The translations under genes and the position numbers were made by a program. 64,000 bases of DNA from Symbiodinium natans (taxonomy: Eukaryota; Sar; Dinophyceae; Suessiales; Symbiodiniaceae), in the NCBI GenBank assembly GCA_905221605.1, contig CAJNDS010002657.1, positions 7,501-71,500 of the forward strand, in the 5' to 3' direction. Below the pieces are notes generated by a model. The model ran no database searches. It was not told the origin of the DNA and worked only from the letters and a program-made list of their open reading frames with translations. Positions 31,060 to 40,213 of the stretch are shown in pieces. Position 1 is the first letter of the stretch. The number at the start of each line of letters is the position of its first letter.

Positions 31060-31103
31060 AGTACAGCTATATTTGGTTAATAAGAACCATGAACCTCCTA
31101 GTG
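31060..31103 (+). mobile_element. Family B right arm next to an array
   Basis: GTACAGCTATATTTGGTTAA then GAACCATGAACCTCC. Left of the array, CTTGGAG at 31011 may be the other end. Confidence 0.5.
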
Positions 31104-31227
31104 GTTGGAGACTGGAAGGGCCACCAATCGGGATGAATGCAACATACTCAAAGGCTTCGGAAACTTTGTTAGTAGGTTTAGTGTTTGGGGCTTTAAAAGT
31201 GGAGTATCCCTAAACCCTAAACCGTTT

Positions 31228-31395
31228 AGGCTTCAGGGTTGCAGTGAGGATACTCTCCCTTTCTTAGCCCTAATTACTCATGACGTAGTTTCGCAGTTCC
31301 CTGAAGCGAAGTACCATGCATCAAGCACGCCTTCTGCCGCTGCCGAGTGCAGCAAAGTCTTGGCGTCTTTGTCCTGTGGGTGGCCGGCTCCCTAA
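31228..31395 (+). CDS. Hypothetical terminal exon
   Basis: Plus strand DTLPFLALITHDVVSQFPEA KYHASSTPSAAAECSKVLAS, stop at 31395, 55 codons. Product unknown. Confidence 0.3.
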   Translation, partial: RLQGCSEDTLPFLALITHDVVSQFPEAKYHASSTPSAAAECSKVLASLSCGWPAP

Positions 31396-31672
31396 CACCA
31401 GTTTGGCTAAGCCCTGAAAACCCCAAACCCGATTAGAAGCTAAGGCCAATACAGTCAACCCTCTCTCACCCTAAACCCTAAACGCTAAACCCCAAACCCC
31501 AAACCCTAAACCCTAAACCCTAAACCCCTTCATGAAGCCTCAGTCTCCAACTCAAAACCTACCCCCTCTTCCCCCCCCCGCCCCCACCTTCTTCCTCCGT
31601 CTTCTCGCCCCCCCCCCCCCCCCCGGTTGAAACGGAACATGCTAGACCCTTTCAACCCTGAACCATAAGCCC

Positions 31673-31795
31673 TAAGCTTTAAGCCCTAAACCCTAAACCC
31701 AACCCTAAACCCCTAAACCCCTAAACCAGTACACCCCTAAACCCCTAAACCCCTAACCCCCTAACCCCCTAACCCCCTAACCCCCTAACCCCCAA
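31673..31795 (-). repeat. Variant array CCCCTAAA then CCCCCTAA
   Basis: Two successive 8-mer variants. Confidence 0.85.
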
Positions 31796-31931
31796 GCGAG
31801 CCATGGGATGTTTTGGCATTTCTACTCGCGGCTGTAAGACTTCGGGCGTTAGATGTTTGGGGCCCTGTTGGGCTATTTTGTGAACCTGACAGGTCTCGAC
31901 AGAACAGACACTGCGGATCGCCGGACTTAGC

Positions 31932-32142
31932 TTTAGGGCTTAGGGCTTAGGGCTTAGGGCTTAGGGTTTAGGGTTTAGGGTTTAGGGTTTAGGGTTTAGG
32001 GTTTAAGGTTTAGGGTTTAGGGTCTAGGCTTTAGGGTTTAGGGTTTAGGGTTTGGGGTTTGGGGTTTAGGGTTTAGGGTTTAGGGTTTAGGTTTAGCATT
32101 TTGGGTTTAGCATTTTGGGTTTAGGATTTTGAGTTTAGGGTT
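31932..32142 (+). repeat. Telomeric array, ~210 bp
   Basis: CTTAGGG block, TTTAGGG, TTTGGGG, then TTTAGCATTTTGGG. Confidence 0.9.
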
Positions 32143-32564
32143 TCATTTGCAGCAGCAACCCGCCCTTCTTTTAAAACGTCATAGGGTTGAGAGTAGGGCT
32201 TATATAGGGCACGATAAGGTTCACCGTATCCATCTTTGTGCTGGCTTAGAAGGGAATCAAAGCCGTTAAGCAAACGACAAGGCATTTACCCACTGGAGGG
32301 TCCTAGACGATTGTGTGGGAAGAGGGTTTAGGGTTTAGGGTTGAGGGTTTAGGGTTTAGGGGTTAGGGCACCTGGGCAGTTGGCAACCCAAGAACTGCCC
32401 CGAAACAGCTGCACCTTGAACCGGCGTTGAGGGTTGAGGGGGTTGCGCTCCTACAAAGCCAAAACTCTAAACTGCAAGGGGTTTAGAGTTTAGGGTTTAG
32501 GGTTTAGGGTTTAGGGTTTAGGGGTGCCTTGGATCCCAACCTAAATCCCAACCTAAACAGCTTG

Positions 32565-32658
32565 AGCCCTCTTGGCCAATGGCAGATGCCATGATGACGA
32601 ACAGGGAGTTGCCTCACGCGCCGTGAGAGTTTTTAAGATCGATCCTCAACTGGGCGGG
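32565..32658 (+). CDS. Hypothetical exon with GT donor
   Basis: Plus strand GRCHDDEQGVASRAVRVFKI then DPQLGG, ending at GGCGGG|GTAAGG. A family A element and an array follow. Product unknown. Confidence 0.3.
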
Positions 32659-32715
32659 GTAAGGGTCTGGCGTGTAAAACGTGCTCAGGTTGAGCAAGGG
32701 TTTATATGGTGTAGG

Positions 32716-32847
32716 GTTGGAATGTTCCCCCTTATACTAACAGGCCTTAATGGGGACTATAAACGGGGGTATCCCTAAACCCAAACCCTATGCCCTAAAC
32801 CCTACGCCCTAAACCCTAAACCCTAAACCCCTGTTGAACATCCCAAG
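32716..32847. mobile_element. Family A element with nested telomeric array
   Basis: Left arm TTGGAATGTTCCCCCTTATA...ATCCC, right end GTTGAACATCCCAAG. CCCTAAA/CCCTATG repeats at 32773-32831 replace part of the right arm. Confidence 0.75.
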
Positions 32848-32983
32848 TTTAAGGGGTATTCTAAGGGGGGCCTACTCTGGGTCCCAGGACTTAGACTGAA
32901 GGCTCCACTCCAGGAGCCTCAGCCCACTGTTTAGGGTTTAGGGTTTAGGGTTGAGGGTTAGGGTTTAGGGTTTAAGGTTTAGG

Positions 32984-33072
32984 TTTGCTTAAAGAACCCC
33001 AGAAAAAACACACAATCAACGTCCATTACCCGCTTCTTTTTAAAGTGTTTTTGAAGGGGGTTCTTAAGCAAA
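32984..33072. mobile_element. Family S element
   Basis: 89 bp with 17-bp inverted ends TTTGCTTAAAGAACCCC / GGGGGTTCTTAAGCAAA. Confidence 0.75.
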
Positions 33073-33155
33073 CAGTACCTTACGCCCGAATGCACTACTC
33101 TGACTCGTTCCGACATTGTGGACTTCGAGATGAAGGTACAGCGCCTTGTAACCCC
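33073..33155 (+). CDS. Hypothetical short exon after a family S element
   Basis: Plus strand CAG then YLTPECTTLTRSDIVDFEMK and VQRLV, followed by a GT donor. The acceptor CAG lies exactly at the end of the family S element. Product unknown. Confidence 0.35.
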
Positions 33156-33159
33156 AAAC

Positions 33160-33255
33160 CCTAAACCTCCCTAGACTTCCCTAAGCTTCCCTGAACCCTA
33201 AACCCCAAACCCCAAACCCCAAACCCTAAACCCTAAACCCTAAACCCTAAACCCT
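33160..33255 (-). repeat. Telomeric array with CCCCAAA
   Basis: Three CCCCAAA then CCCTAAA. Confidence 0.9.
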
Positions 33256-33469
33256 CACAACGCCATACCCCCTTTCTATCCTGGTACAGGATACTGCCGG
33301 GCCTAGGGCTTCGGTTCGAACGGCGGGTTCCGCCCGACCGTGCAAGTTCTTGAAGTCAAGAACTACCAACTTTTGCCGCTGCTTCCTAGTAGGTTTAGGG
33401 TTTAGGGTTTAGGGTTTAGGGTTTAGGTTTAGGGTTTAGGGCTTAGGGGGGCCCCCTGGTTCTTAGTAG

Positions 33470-33554
33470 GGAATGTGGGAAGGAGGTACCCTACATAATC
33501 TCTTCAAGGGTATACATAGGGGCATATAACAGGGTACCTCATTCCAGCTTTTAC
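33470..33554. mobile_element. Family Q hairpin
   Basis: GGAATGTGGGAAGGAGGTACCCT and AGGGTACCTCATTCC are inverted. Confidence 0.55.
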
Positions 33555-33569
33555 CTTCTAAGCTAGGAC

Positions 33570-33712
33570 GGTGAGGATGGACGAGACTGAAAATCGGCAA
33601 TACGACATTTTTCAGCCACCATCTGACTAAGCAATCGTGACCGCATGTCACTAAGGAGTCATCGGCTAGAATGGTACTGCGCGTCCTTCAGCTGACGTTC
33701 CTTGACCTTACC
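33570..33712 (-). pseudogene. Decayed RCC1-like unit downstream of the gene
   Basis: On the minus strand RQLKDAQ is followed, after a frameshift, by ILADDSLVTCGHDC, recognisable as the same 41-residue unit as in the gene at 33786-35904. It is separated from that gene by a decayed family D element half. It looks like a lost 3' exon. Confidence 0.55.
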
Positions 33713-33764
33713 TGACAACACTGCTTCGTCAGCCGGTAAACTCAGCGTTGCCTAGGCTAATGGA

Positions 33765-33812
33765 AATCCGAATACGGTATGTGAATCATAGGCCCCATTT
33801 GGCCCCCAAGGT
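33765..33812 (-). mobile_element. Half of a family D element
   Basis: CACCTTGGGGGCC, AAATG and ATGATTCACATACC match one arm of family D. The other arm is missing. The RCC1-gene frame reads into it and stops. Confidence 0.45.
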
Positions 33813-35904
33813 GTTGCCCCAGGTCACGACAGCCCCGTCGACAACGGCAGCGAAAGCACCGTCACCGAATCGAGGATGTTTCATAACCTTGGAGACGAAA
33901 TGAAAATTAAAAAGGGTTTATGATTCATACTCCTGAATAGGAATCATAGTAGTACATAGGGTTTATGGTTCATATACCTTATTAGGAAATATAGCAGTAG
34001 AGGGTCCATGACATTTGGGCCCCAAGGAGCTTGGATCTGCTGGACGCCATGCAGCTGGTGTTGCACGATGCTGCTGTCACCACCCTGGGAAGCCTTGGTA
34101 GCCCAGGAACCAGAGGTTTAGGGTTTAGGGTTTAGGGTTTGGGGTTTAGGGTTTAGGGCTATCTTATAATAAGGGCCCTAAGGGCCCCCTTGTTTGGGGG
34201 TGGTTGTTTCGTAAGGGAAGCCAGAACCCAAAAAAGGGTAAAGGGTACCACTGGGCTAGCAAGCAGCAGAGCCCCAGGTCACAACAGACCCATCGCCCAA
34301 AATGGCAGCAAAAGCGCAGCCCGGATCGCCCCAATAAATGCAGCCTCCGAAAGCTTGAATCTGCTGCACGTCCTTCAGCTGCTCTTGCACAGCGCTGCTG
34401 TCCTTAGCTTTGGAGTAGACCCTGGAAAAAAGTATATACTTTTTAGGTTTAAGTAGCCATTATAGGAACCCAGAACCCAAAAAAGTATTAAAGTGTAGTA
34501 CTCCAAAACCCAGTGTCGCCACCGCAGTCAGCGTCGCCCCAGGTCACCACGGACCCGTCAGCCAGAATCGCAGCAAAGACATCGCGACAAGCTAGGATCT
34601 GCTCCACGCCCCTCCTTAATCCCTGTTCCCCTAGGAAGAAAAAAGGATCCTTTTTGTTCATATATAAGAAAGCCCACAACCCAAAAAGTAAAAGGATCCC
34701 TAACACTGATCTAGCCTCAGCTGATCTTGCACACTGCTGCTGTCGCCAGCAAGACCACCCCAGGTCACAACAGAGCCATCGCCCAAAATGGCAGCAAAGG
34801 TGTCCTGAGATGCTTGGATCTGCCGGGCGCCCTGCAGCTGAGCTTGCACAGCACTGCTGTCGCCACCAGAGCGGGCGTCTCCCCAAGTCACAACAGACCC
34901 GTCGGTGAGAATTGCAGCAAAGGCCCCTGCAGATGCTTGGATCTGTTGAACGTCCTTTAGCTGATGTTGCACAGCACTGCTGTCGCCACCACAGTCAGTG
35001 TCGCCCCAGGTCACAACTGACCCATCGCCGAGAATGGCTGCAAAAGCATCCCCAGATGCCTGGATCTGCTGCACGTCCTGCAGCTGACCTTGCACAGCAC
35101 TGCTGTCGCCACCAACATCGCCCCAGGTCACAACAGACCCGTCGCCCAGAATGGCAGCAAAAGCGCCACTACATGCCTGGATCTGCTTCACGTCCTTCAG
35201 CTGATGTTGCACAGCACTGCTGTCGGCACCACAATCATCATCGCCCCAGGTCACCACGGACCCATCGCCCAAAATCGCAGCAAAAGCGCCGCAACATGCT
35301 TGGATCTGCTGCACATCCGTCAGCTGACGTTGCACACCACTGCTGTCGCCACCGCAGTCCTTATCGCCCCAGGTCACAACAGACCCATCGCTCAGAATGG
35401 CAGCAAACGCGGCCTGAGATGCTTGGATGTGTTGCACGTCTTTGAGCTGATGTTGCACAGCACTGCTGTCGCCTCCGTCGCCAGCAGCACCCCAGGTCAC
35501 AACAGACCCATCGCCGAGGATGGAAGCAAAAGCATAGTCGTTACTGCAAACTTGAACCCTGCGAACGTGCAAGGTCAGCGTGTCGCCGTTCTGCAACCTC
35601 GACTCCTCCAGCGTGGCTCCTCCATCAAGAACGCCTCCTGAGGAGTCCAAGAGTCTGCCCCGGTCAACTGCCAAGGCCTTCTGCGCTCTGGTTCGGAAGG
35701 CTTCTATGAGCTCATCCCTCTCTGCTTCGAGTACAACCTTGGTAACCCAGTAACCATCTTATACAATCAGGGCACCCTTTTTTTGGGGGGGGTTGGTGGT
35801 TTTATAAAGGGAAACCCAGAACCCAAAGAAAGGGAAAGGGTACCACTGGGCTACCAAGCAACCGCGCGGCCGCTCAGCAGGCTCACCTCTATCGCCAAAG
35901 ACAT
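33786..35904 (-). CDS. RCC1-like repeat protein with ubiquitin-like N-terminus, 6 exons
   Basis: Inferred minus-strand exons are 35904-35863, 35737-34719, 34614-34518, 34402-34268, 34093-34031 and 33887-33786; together they read 485 codons and a TGA without a break. The first ~75 residues (MSLAIEVSLLSGRA, then a GD-LTLHV strand) have the length and pattern of a ubiquitin-like beta-grasp. About ten units of ~41 residues follow, each carrying DGSVVTWGD, GGDSSAVQ.QL, VQQIQA and AFAAIL, typical of RCC1-type beta-propellers. No HECT or other catalytic domain is visible, so a ligase or exchange-factor role is not claimed. An in-frame stop lies upstream of the ATG at 35904. The five introns (125, 104, 115, 174, 143 nt) are single short TIR elements with GT, GA (or GC), GA, GC and GC donors and AG acceptors. 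A decayed further unit lies beyond the stop, so the gene may have been longer. The protein family is certain; the exact junctions and expression are inference. Confidence 0.8.
33888..34027 (-). mobile_element. Family D element forming RCC1-gene intron 5
   Basis: Ends CTTGGAGACGAAATG and CATTTGGGCCCCAAG are inverted. The core holds the family motifs AGGGTTTATG and ATACC-TATTAGGAA. Transcript intron 34030-33888 is GC-AG in phase 0. No clear target duplication here. Confidence 0.65.
34094..34263 (-). mobile_element. Family E element with nested telomeric array, RCC1-gene intron 4
   Basis: Outer ends are CTTGGTAGCCCAG at 34094 and its complement at 34250-34263. The element body stops at GATAG and 45 bp of telomeric repeat (34115-34159) occupy the place of its other interior part. 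Imperfect duplication GCTG/GCTT; GC donor and AG acceptor. Exons on both sides stay in frame. Confidence 0.75.
34115..34159 (+). repeat. Telomeric array inside the RCC1-gene intron 4
   Basis: Six units, one TTTGGGG; on the transcript strand it reads CCCTAAA. Confidence 0.95.
34403..34513 (-). mobile_element. Family G element forming RCC1-gene intron 3
   Basis: 111 bp with inverted ends (TTTGGAGT.../...ACTCCAAA) and a perfect 4-bp TGTC (transcript GACA) duplication. The intron reads GACACTGGG...GCTAAG, that is GA-AG, and joins GGTGGC to GACAGC in phase 0. A sister copy is at 37998-38094. Confidence 0.8.
34615..34714 (-). mobile_element. Family F element forming RCC1-gene intron 2
   Basis: 100 bp, CTTAATCCC...GATCTAG on the top strand, flanked by CCTC (transcript GAGG) duplications. 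Splicing as GA-AG (or GC-AG) rejoins CAGCT with GAGGGGCG and restores the QL.GV.QI repeat motif. A near-identical copy lies at 56004-56104. Confidence 0.8.
35738..35858 (-). mobile_element. Family E element forming RCC1-gene intron 1
   Basis: 121 bp with near-perfect inverted ends CTTGGTA(G/A)CCCAGT and a 4-bp duplication (CAAC on the top strand, GTTG in the transcript) on both sides. In the transcript the upstream GTTG gives a GT donor, and the element's own CCAAG end gives the AG acceptor. Confidence 0.8.
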
Positions 35905-36093
35905 GGCTCCGGCTCCGGACACCGAGACCCTGAACTCGAAACCCCCTTGTGAACCCTATATGAACCCGAAACCCCAAAGAACTCCAAACCCTCTAATTAC
36001 TAGGCAATGACCCTAAACCCTAAACCCTAAACCCTAAGCCCTAAGCCCGAAACCCTAAACCCTGAAGAGCTTGCGCCGGACGCGAACCCCACT

Positions 36094-36191
36094 AGGCGCA
36101 CGAAGCCTCGGAGCGCAAGATACGGCAGCAGCTGCGGGAAGAGACTCTCGTTTCAGGGTTCGAGACGGTTGACTTGCTCCCCAAAAGAACC
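36094..36191 (+). CDS. Hypothetical charged exon
   Basis: Plus strand AHEASERKIRQQLREETLVS GFETVDLLPK, coiled-coil-like, between two telomeric arrays. Product unknown. Confidence 0.3.
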
Positions 36192-36256
36192 CTAAACCCT
36201 AAACCCTAAACCCTAAACCCTAAACCCTAAACCCTAAACCCTAAACCCTAAAACCC
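36190..36256 (-). repeat. Telomeric array
   Basis: Nine clean units. Confidence 0.95.
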
Positions 36257-36294
36257 TTCCGTTGAGCCATCATTCCTCCCCTTAGAGCCCTGAT

Positions 36295-36427
36295 CTAGGG
36301 GCCTTCATAATTACCGTTGTTTTTTTTCTTTTAATGGGTGGGGGGGGGGGGCATTCTACTATCATGTTACAGGGACCATAAGGGAATACTATTCTTACTA
36401 TTCGTAATCATATCATTCCGACCCCTG
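36295..36427 (-). mobile_element. Family C element, reverse orientation
   Basis: AGGGGCCTTCATAATTACC at the left, CATTCCGACCCCT at the right; G run inside. Confidence 0.75.
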
Positions 36428-36549
36428 GATTCATCCCCCTTCCTGTAGGCTTAGAGACAAGAAAGAGCAGTTTTCCCCAGTCGACTGTAAGATTAGAGGG
36501 TCCTTACGGGAGCAGGGGTTCATGGGGGGCAGGAACTAGAGCACCGTTG

Positions 36550-36606
36550 GTAAGCGTAGGGAGCCTTAGGGAGTAGTGAGGAAGGAGCATCAGGAAACCT
36601 CGGGTT
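36550..36606. repeat. Dispersed repeat T, copy 2
   Basis: AGGGAGCCTTAGGGAGTAGTG then GGAGCATCAGGAAACC. Confidence 0.55.
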
Positions 36607-36767
36607 AAATACCTCTCTTGAACCCTAAACCCTAAACCCTGGACCCCCCTCCCTTCAGCACCTGATAACAGGAGTGGTGAGGCATCTGAGTGCCAAGCGA
36701 TGCCAGCGCGCCTCCGGAGAGGGGAACAAAAGGGGGGCTAAACTGTACCTGGGGACCCTATTTGGTT

Positions 36768-36868
36768 GGGGTTTCCGAAAATCAGGGTACCTTATGGGGG
36801 TCTGTATTACAAGCAAATACTACTATTTGGGGGGCTAGATTGGGGGTCTCGAATTTTCGCAAACCCCC
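36768..36868. mobile_element. Family M element
   Basis: GGGGTTTCCGAAAAT and ATTTTCGCAAACCCCC inverted ends; interior GGGTACCTTATGGGGGTC. Confidence 0.75.
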
Positions 36869-36928
36869 ATTTTCCTACAGTTTTACGAGTTCTACTTACC
36901 TTTGAATGTTTCCCCTGCAGTTCTAATT

Positions 36929-37027
36929 GCATGTTTCCCCTGTATACTAACAGTCCTTAATAGGGATTCTAGAACCCCCTATAATAATCCTATTAAGGAT
37001 TTTTAGTATAAGGGGGAACATCCTAAG
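36929..37027. mobile_element. Family A element
   Basis: GCATGTTTCCCCTGTATACT and AGTATAAGGGGGAACATCCT are inverted. Confidence 0.8.
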
Positions 37028-37939
37028 TTCTACCTACTGGATAGGGGGTACTTGCTACTAAACCGCAGGTAAATAGGGTGCCAGGAACGACTTATGAGGG
37101 CTCCGTACATTTTAGGCCCTCAATTGGTGGGTAACGGTACGACTTGCAGGGGCTCCGTACATCAGGCCCCCTTTGTGGGTGCAGAAGTGTAGAAGCTATT
37201 TTCGCCTAAAAATGAGGGACCCTCATATAACCCCCCCCCCCCCCCCCCCAAATACTAGGATTCCCTCAACATCAGGACCGCAGGAAGGTACTTAGCTTCG
37301 GAGTCCCCCCCCATGTACCTGCACATAGATTTGCAAGCAAGCCTACTGCATGCCCAAATACCACACTCCCTGAAACGCCAAACTAAACCTTGCGAGAAGC
37401 TCCTGCCCACCAACTTGCCCAAAAGAAGCGCAACGCTAGTTCCCCTAAAAACCTCCCTACGCCCAAAGCCCTGAAACCCTGAACCCCTGGAACCCCTAAC
37501 CCTAAACCCTAAACCCACTACACCCTAAAGCCCTTAAAGCCTAAACCCTGAACCCTAAAGCCCTAAAGACCTAAAACCCTAAACCCGACACCCTAAACCC
37601 TAAACCCTGAACCCTAAACCCCAAACCCGAACAGCCTCAGAAGCCCAGGCGGTCTCCAACTCCGCTGCGGCCGCCTTGACCTTCAGAGGGGCTCAGAAGG
37701 GGCTTTGGGGGGCTTTAGGGGTTTGGGGGTGATTAGGGGACCCCTAAACCCTAAACCCTAAATCCTACACCCTAAACCCGAAAACCCCAAACCCTAAACC
37801 CTAAACCCTAAACTTTGTAGGTTCGGAGTGTTAGTAGGGTTGAAAGTCTCGGGTTTCAGGTCTTTGGGGGCTTTAGGGGTGTCAGGGTGTTAGTGAACAA
37901 TTCGGGCCTTTGGGTGTTCGGGTTTGGGGGCTCGGGGTA

Positions 37940-38373
37940 TTAGGGTAGCTGCACACTCCCTAGATGCTGGCTTCTGAGCTGTGACAGAATAGTGTTACCC
38001 TACTTTGGAGTGGACCCTTACTTTCTAGGTATAAGTCGTTCTAATAGGAACCCAACACCAAAAATGTATTAAAGTATAGTACTCCAAAACCCAGGTTATC
38101 TCTGCTGTACTCCTCATGCTTCTTCGCAACTGCCCTGGCATGCTCCAATTTCTGAAATCTCGTGCGTTTGAAGGAGGTTGTGCGCGGACAACTCCCTCGG
38201 CAACCTGTCGAGGAAGCTTTTGATGGTAACGTGCTGCTCGGCCGGCAGATGCGTTGGTGATATTTTGGGTGCTTCCTCAGCTCCCTGCCATCATACATGC
38301 CCTCAGAAACACTGAGGGCACGTACTAGTCCAAAAGGGACCCACGTGCAGAGCACTGCAGACCCTGAATCCAC
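37940..38373 (-). pseudogene. Open frame split by a family G element
   Basis: The minus strand is open from 38373 to about 38101 (AVAKKHEEYSR), then a family G element (TSD GTTA), then GNTILSQLRSQHLGSVQLP and a stop at 37940. A GA-AG intron 38100-38000 joins the two in frame. Upstream, another frame (KSFLDRLPRELSAHNLLQ) looks equally protein-like, so a frameshift is likely. Product unknown. Confidence 0.35.
37998..38094 (-). mobile_element. Family G element, second copy
   Basis: 97 bp, CTACTTTGGAG...CTCCAAAACCCAG, flanked on both sides by GTTA. Same layout as the copy in RCC1-gene intron 3. Confidence 0.75.
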
Positions 38374-38390
38374 GCCTCTGTGCCGTTTCA

Positions 38391-38522
38391 GGGTTCAGGG
38401 TTCAGGGTTAGGGGGTTTAGGGTTAGGGGGTTTAGGGTTTAGGGTTTAGGGTTTAGGGATTAGGGTTTAGGGTTTAGGGTTTAGGGTTTAGGGTTTAGGG
38501 TTTAGGGTTTAGGGTTTAGGGT
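38391..38522 (+). repeat. Telomeric array
   Basis: TTCAGGG start, then about 13 clean units. Confidence 0.95.
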
Positions 38523-38643
38523 TCCCAAAACCCAAAGCCCCAAAGCCTCAACACCATAAAGCCCCAAACGCCTCCCCAAAACCCCACACTAAAGCCCCTC
38601 CACCATCCCCTGCGTTCACCAAGACAGGCTCGGACTTTGTACT

Positions 38644-38745
38644 AAACCCTAAACCCTAAACCCTAAACCCTAAACCCTAAACCCTAAACCCTAAACCCTA
38701 AACCCTAAACCCTAAACCCTAAACCCTAAACCCTAAACCCTTAAC
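38644..38745 (-). repeat. Telomeric array, ~14 units
   Basis: Clean CCCTAAA, then a G-rich run. Confidence 0.95.
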
Positions 38746-38940
38746 CGGGGGTGGGGGGAGGAGGAGGGGGGAGGGGGAGGGGGGGGTGGCCATCTGGTTC
38801 GTGGGCGAAGGAGCCCAATGGTTGTGGATTTGGGATTTGAACAACAAATGCTCGAGGGTTTAGGGTTTAGGGTTTAGGGTTTGGGGTTTGGGGTTTAGGG
38901 TTTAGGGTTTCGGGTTTCGGGTCACCCTAAGCTATCATAT

Positions 38941-39062
38941 GGGCGCAAAAAGACCACATAAACATAAGGATCCTACTCTTGGGGTATAGGGCCCCTATAA
39001 GAAGAATTCCGAAAAAAAACCTGTTTGTGGGATCCTTATGTTTATGTGGTTTTTTGGGCCCC
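38941..39062. mobile_element. Family J element with 31-bp inverted ends
   Basis: AGACCACATAAACATAAGGA and its complement (38951 and 39031 onward), ends GGGCGCAAAA / TTTTTTGGGC. Confidence 0.8.
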
Positions 39063-39212
39063 TAAACCTCAGACCCTAAACCATAAACTTTTAGTACAGC
39101 TTCCTACACGGAAGGCCTGCTCTAGTGCGGCCGCGGCATCTTTGGCGAGTGAGGCGCAACCTCGGTTTAGGGTTTAGGGTTTCGAGGTCTCAAGGGTGTA
39201 AGCAGAGAAAGG

Positions 39213-39344
39213 GGGGTTTCCGAAATTGGGGGGGCGGCCGAAATTGGGGGGGGGGGTACCTTATTGGGGTCCTTATTATAACTATAACGGAATCCTACTA
39301 TTTGGAGGTCTGTATGAAGGGTACTGGGAGTTTTCGTAAACCCC
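39213..39344. mobile_element. Family M element
   Basis: GGGGTTTCCGAAATT and AGTTTTCGTAAACCCC; shares TACTATTTGG.GG and GGTACCTTATTGGGGTCC with 36.8 kb. Confidence 0.75.
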
Positions 39345-39353
39345 AGAGAGAGG

Positions 39354-39385
<32 letters not shown>

Positions 39386-39811
39386 GACAGAGAGAGAGAG
39401 AGAGAGAGTGAGAGAGAGAGGCTTTATGGAGCTAGCCCCAGCCCTGAACGAAACAAAGCTACCCCTAAGAGTGCTACGAGAACTGTGAAACAGGAGAGAG
39501 CCCCGGGCAAATTATGTGCGCGCTGGAGAAGCTCGCTTCGGGTTGAGGGTTGAGGGTTTAGGGTCTAGGGTTTAGGGTCTAGTTTCTAGCACTTTCTGGC
39601 AGGGTTTGGCAGTGGGGGAACATACTCGACTACACCAAACAAAATCACATGGCATAGCTGGACCATGGGGTTTTGGGGTTTGTTTGGGTTTAGGTTTAGG
39701 GGTTTCAAGCATTTAGCGGGTTTAGCGTATAACAAGTGCCATTTGAACCGAGAACATTGCCCGAGATGTACGTGTAGACTCCTCTTGCCAGCGACCCTTC
39801 CATAATCCATA

Positions 39812-39895
39812 CCTTGAAACCCAAAATTGGGGCAATATAACCTATTCTATTGTAAGCCCTATGCAGTTCATGAACCTCGAAAATCGGGGTCGTTT
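39812..39895. mobile_element. Family D element, diverged
   Basis: CCTTGAAACCCAAAATTGGGG and AATATAACCTATTCTATTG follow the family D order. On the minus strand it ends TTTCAAG|GTATGG, like other D acceptors. Confidence 0.45.
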
Positions 39896-40213
39896 TCCTC
39901 AACCCTGAACCTAAGAAGCCGCAAGAAGCCTAAAATGGAAGTTTTCCCTATACTACTAGAATCCCTACTGAGCTTCGTAACCCTAAACCCTAAACCCCAT
40001 AAGCCCACTGTTCATGTGGCCCCCCCCCCCCCCAAAGGTGGGCGCTTCTCAGTGGCTGGCTGATGCGAACAGCACGGTTGCGCAAGGGACAGGCCCGAAA
40101 GACCTTGGGCATAGCTTGGCTTTGGGCTTAGGGTTCTATCGGGTTTAGTGTTTAGGGTTTGGGACTGTGGGCTTACAGTTTAAGGTTTGGGCTCAAGTCT
40201 AGGTCTTAGGGGT

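Noticed and set aside
33300-33345. GGTTCGAA-like B box, possible tRNA
   Set aside because: No acceptor stem, anticodon arm or A box could be placed; the G/C inverted bits do not form a cloverleaf.
33256-33390. Exon candidates on both strands
   Set aside because: About 44 open codons on each strand, neither with independent support.
34513-35641. Plus-strand frames of 130-183 codons opposite the RCC1-like gene
   Set aside because: They are antisense shadows of the repeats; the minus frame carries the conserved motif.
39125-39553. 142-codon plus frame
   Set aside because: Mostly a family M element and a GA repeat; only the last ~38 codons could be an exon.
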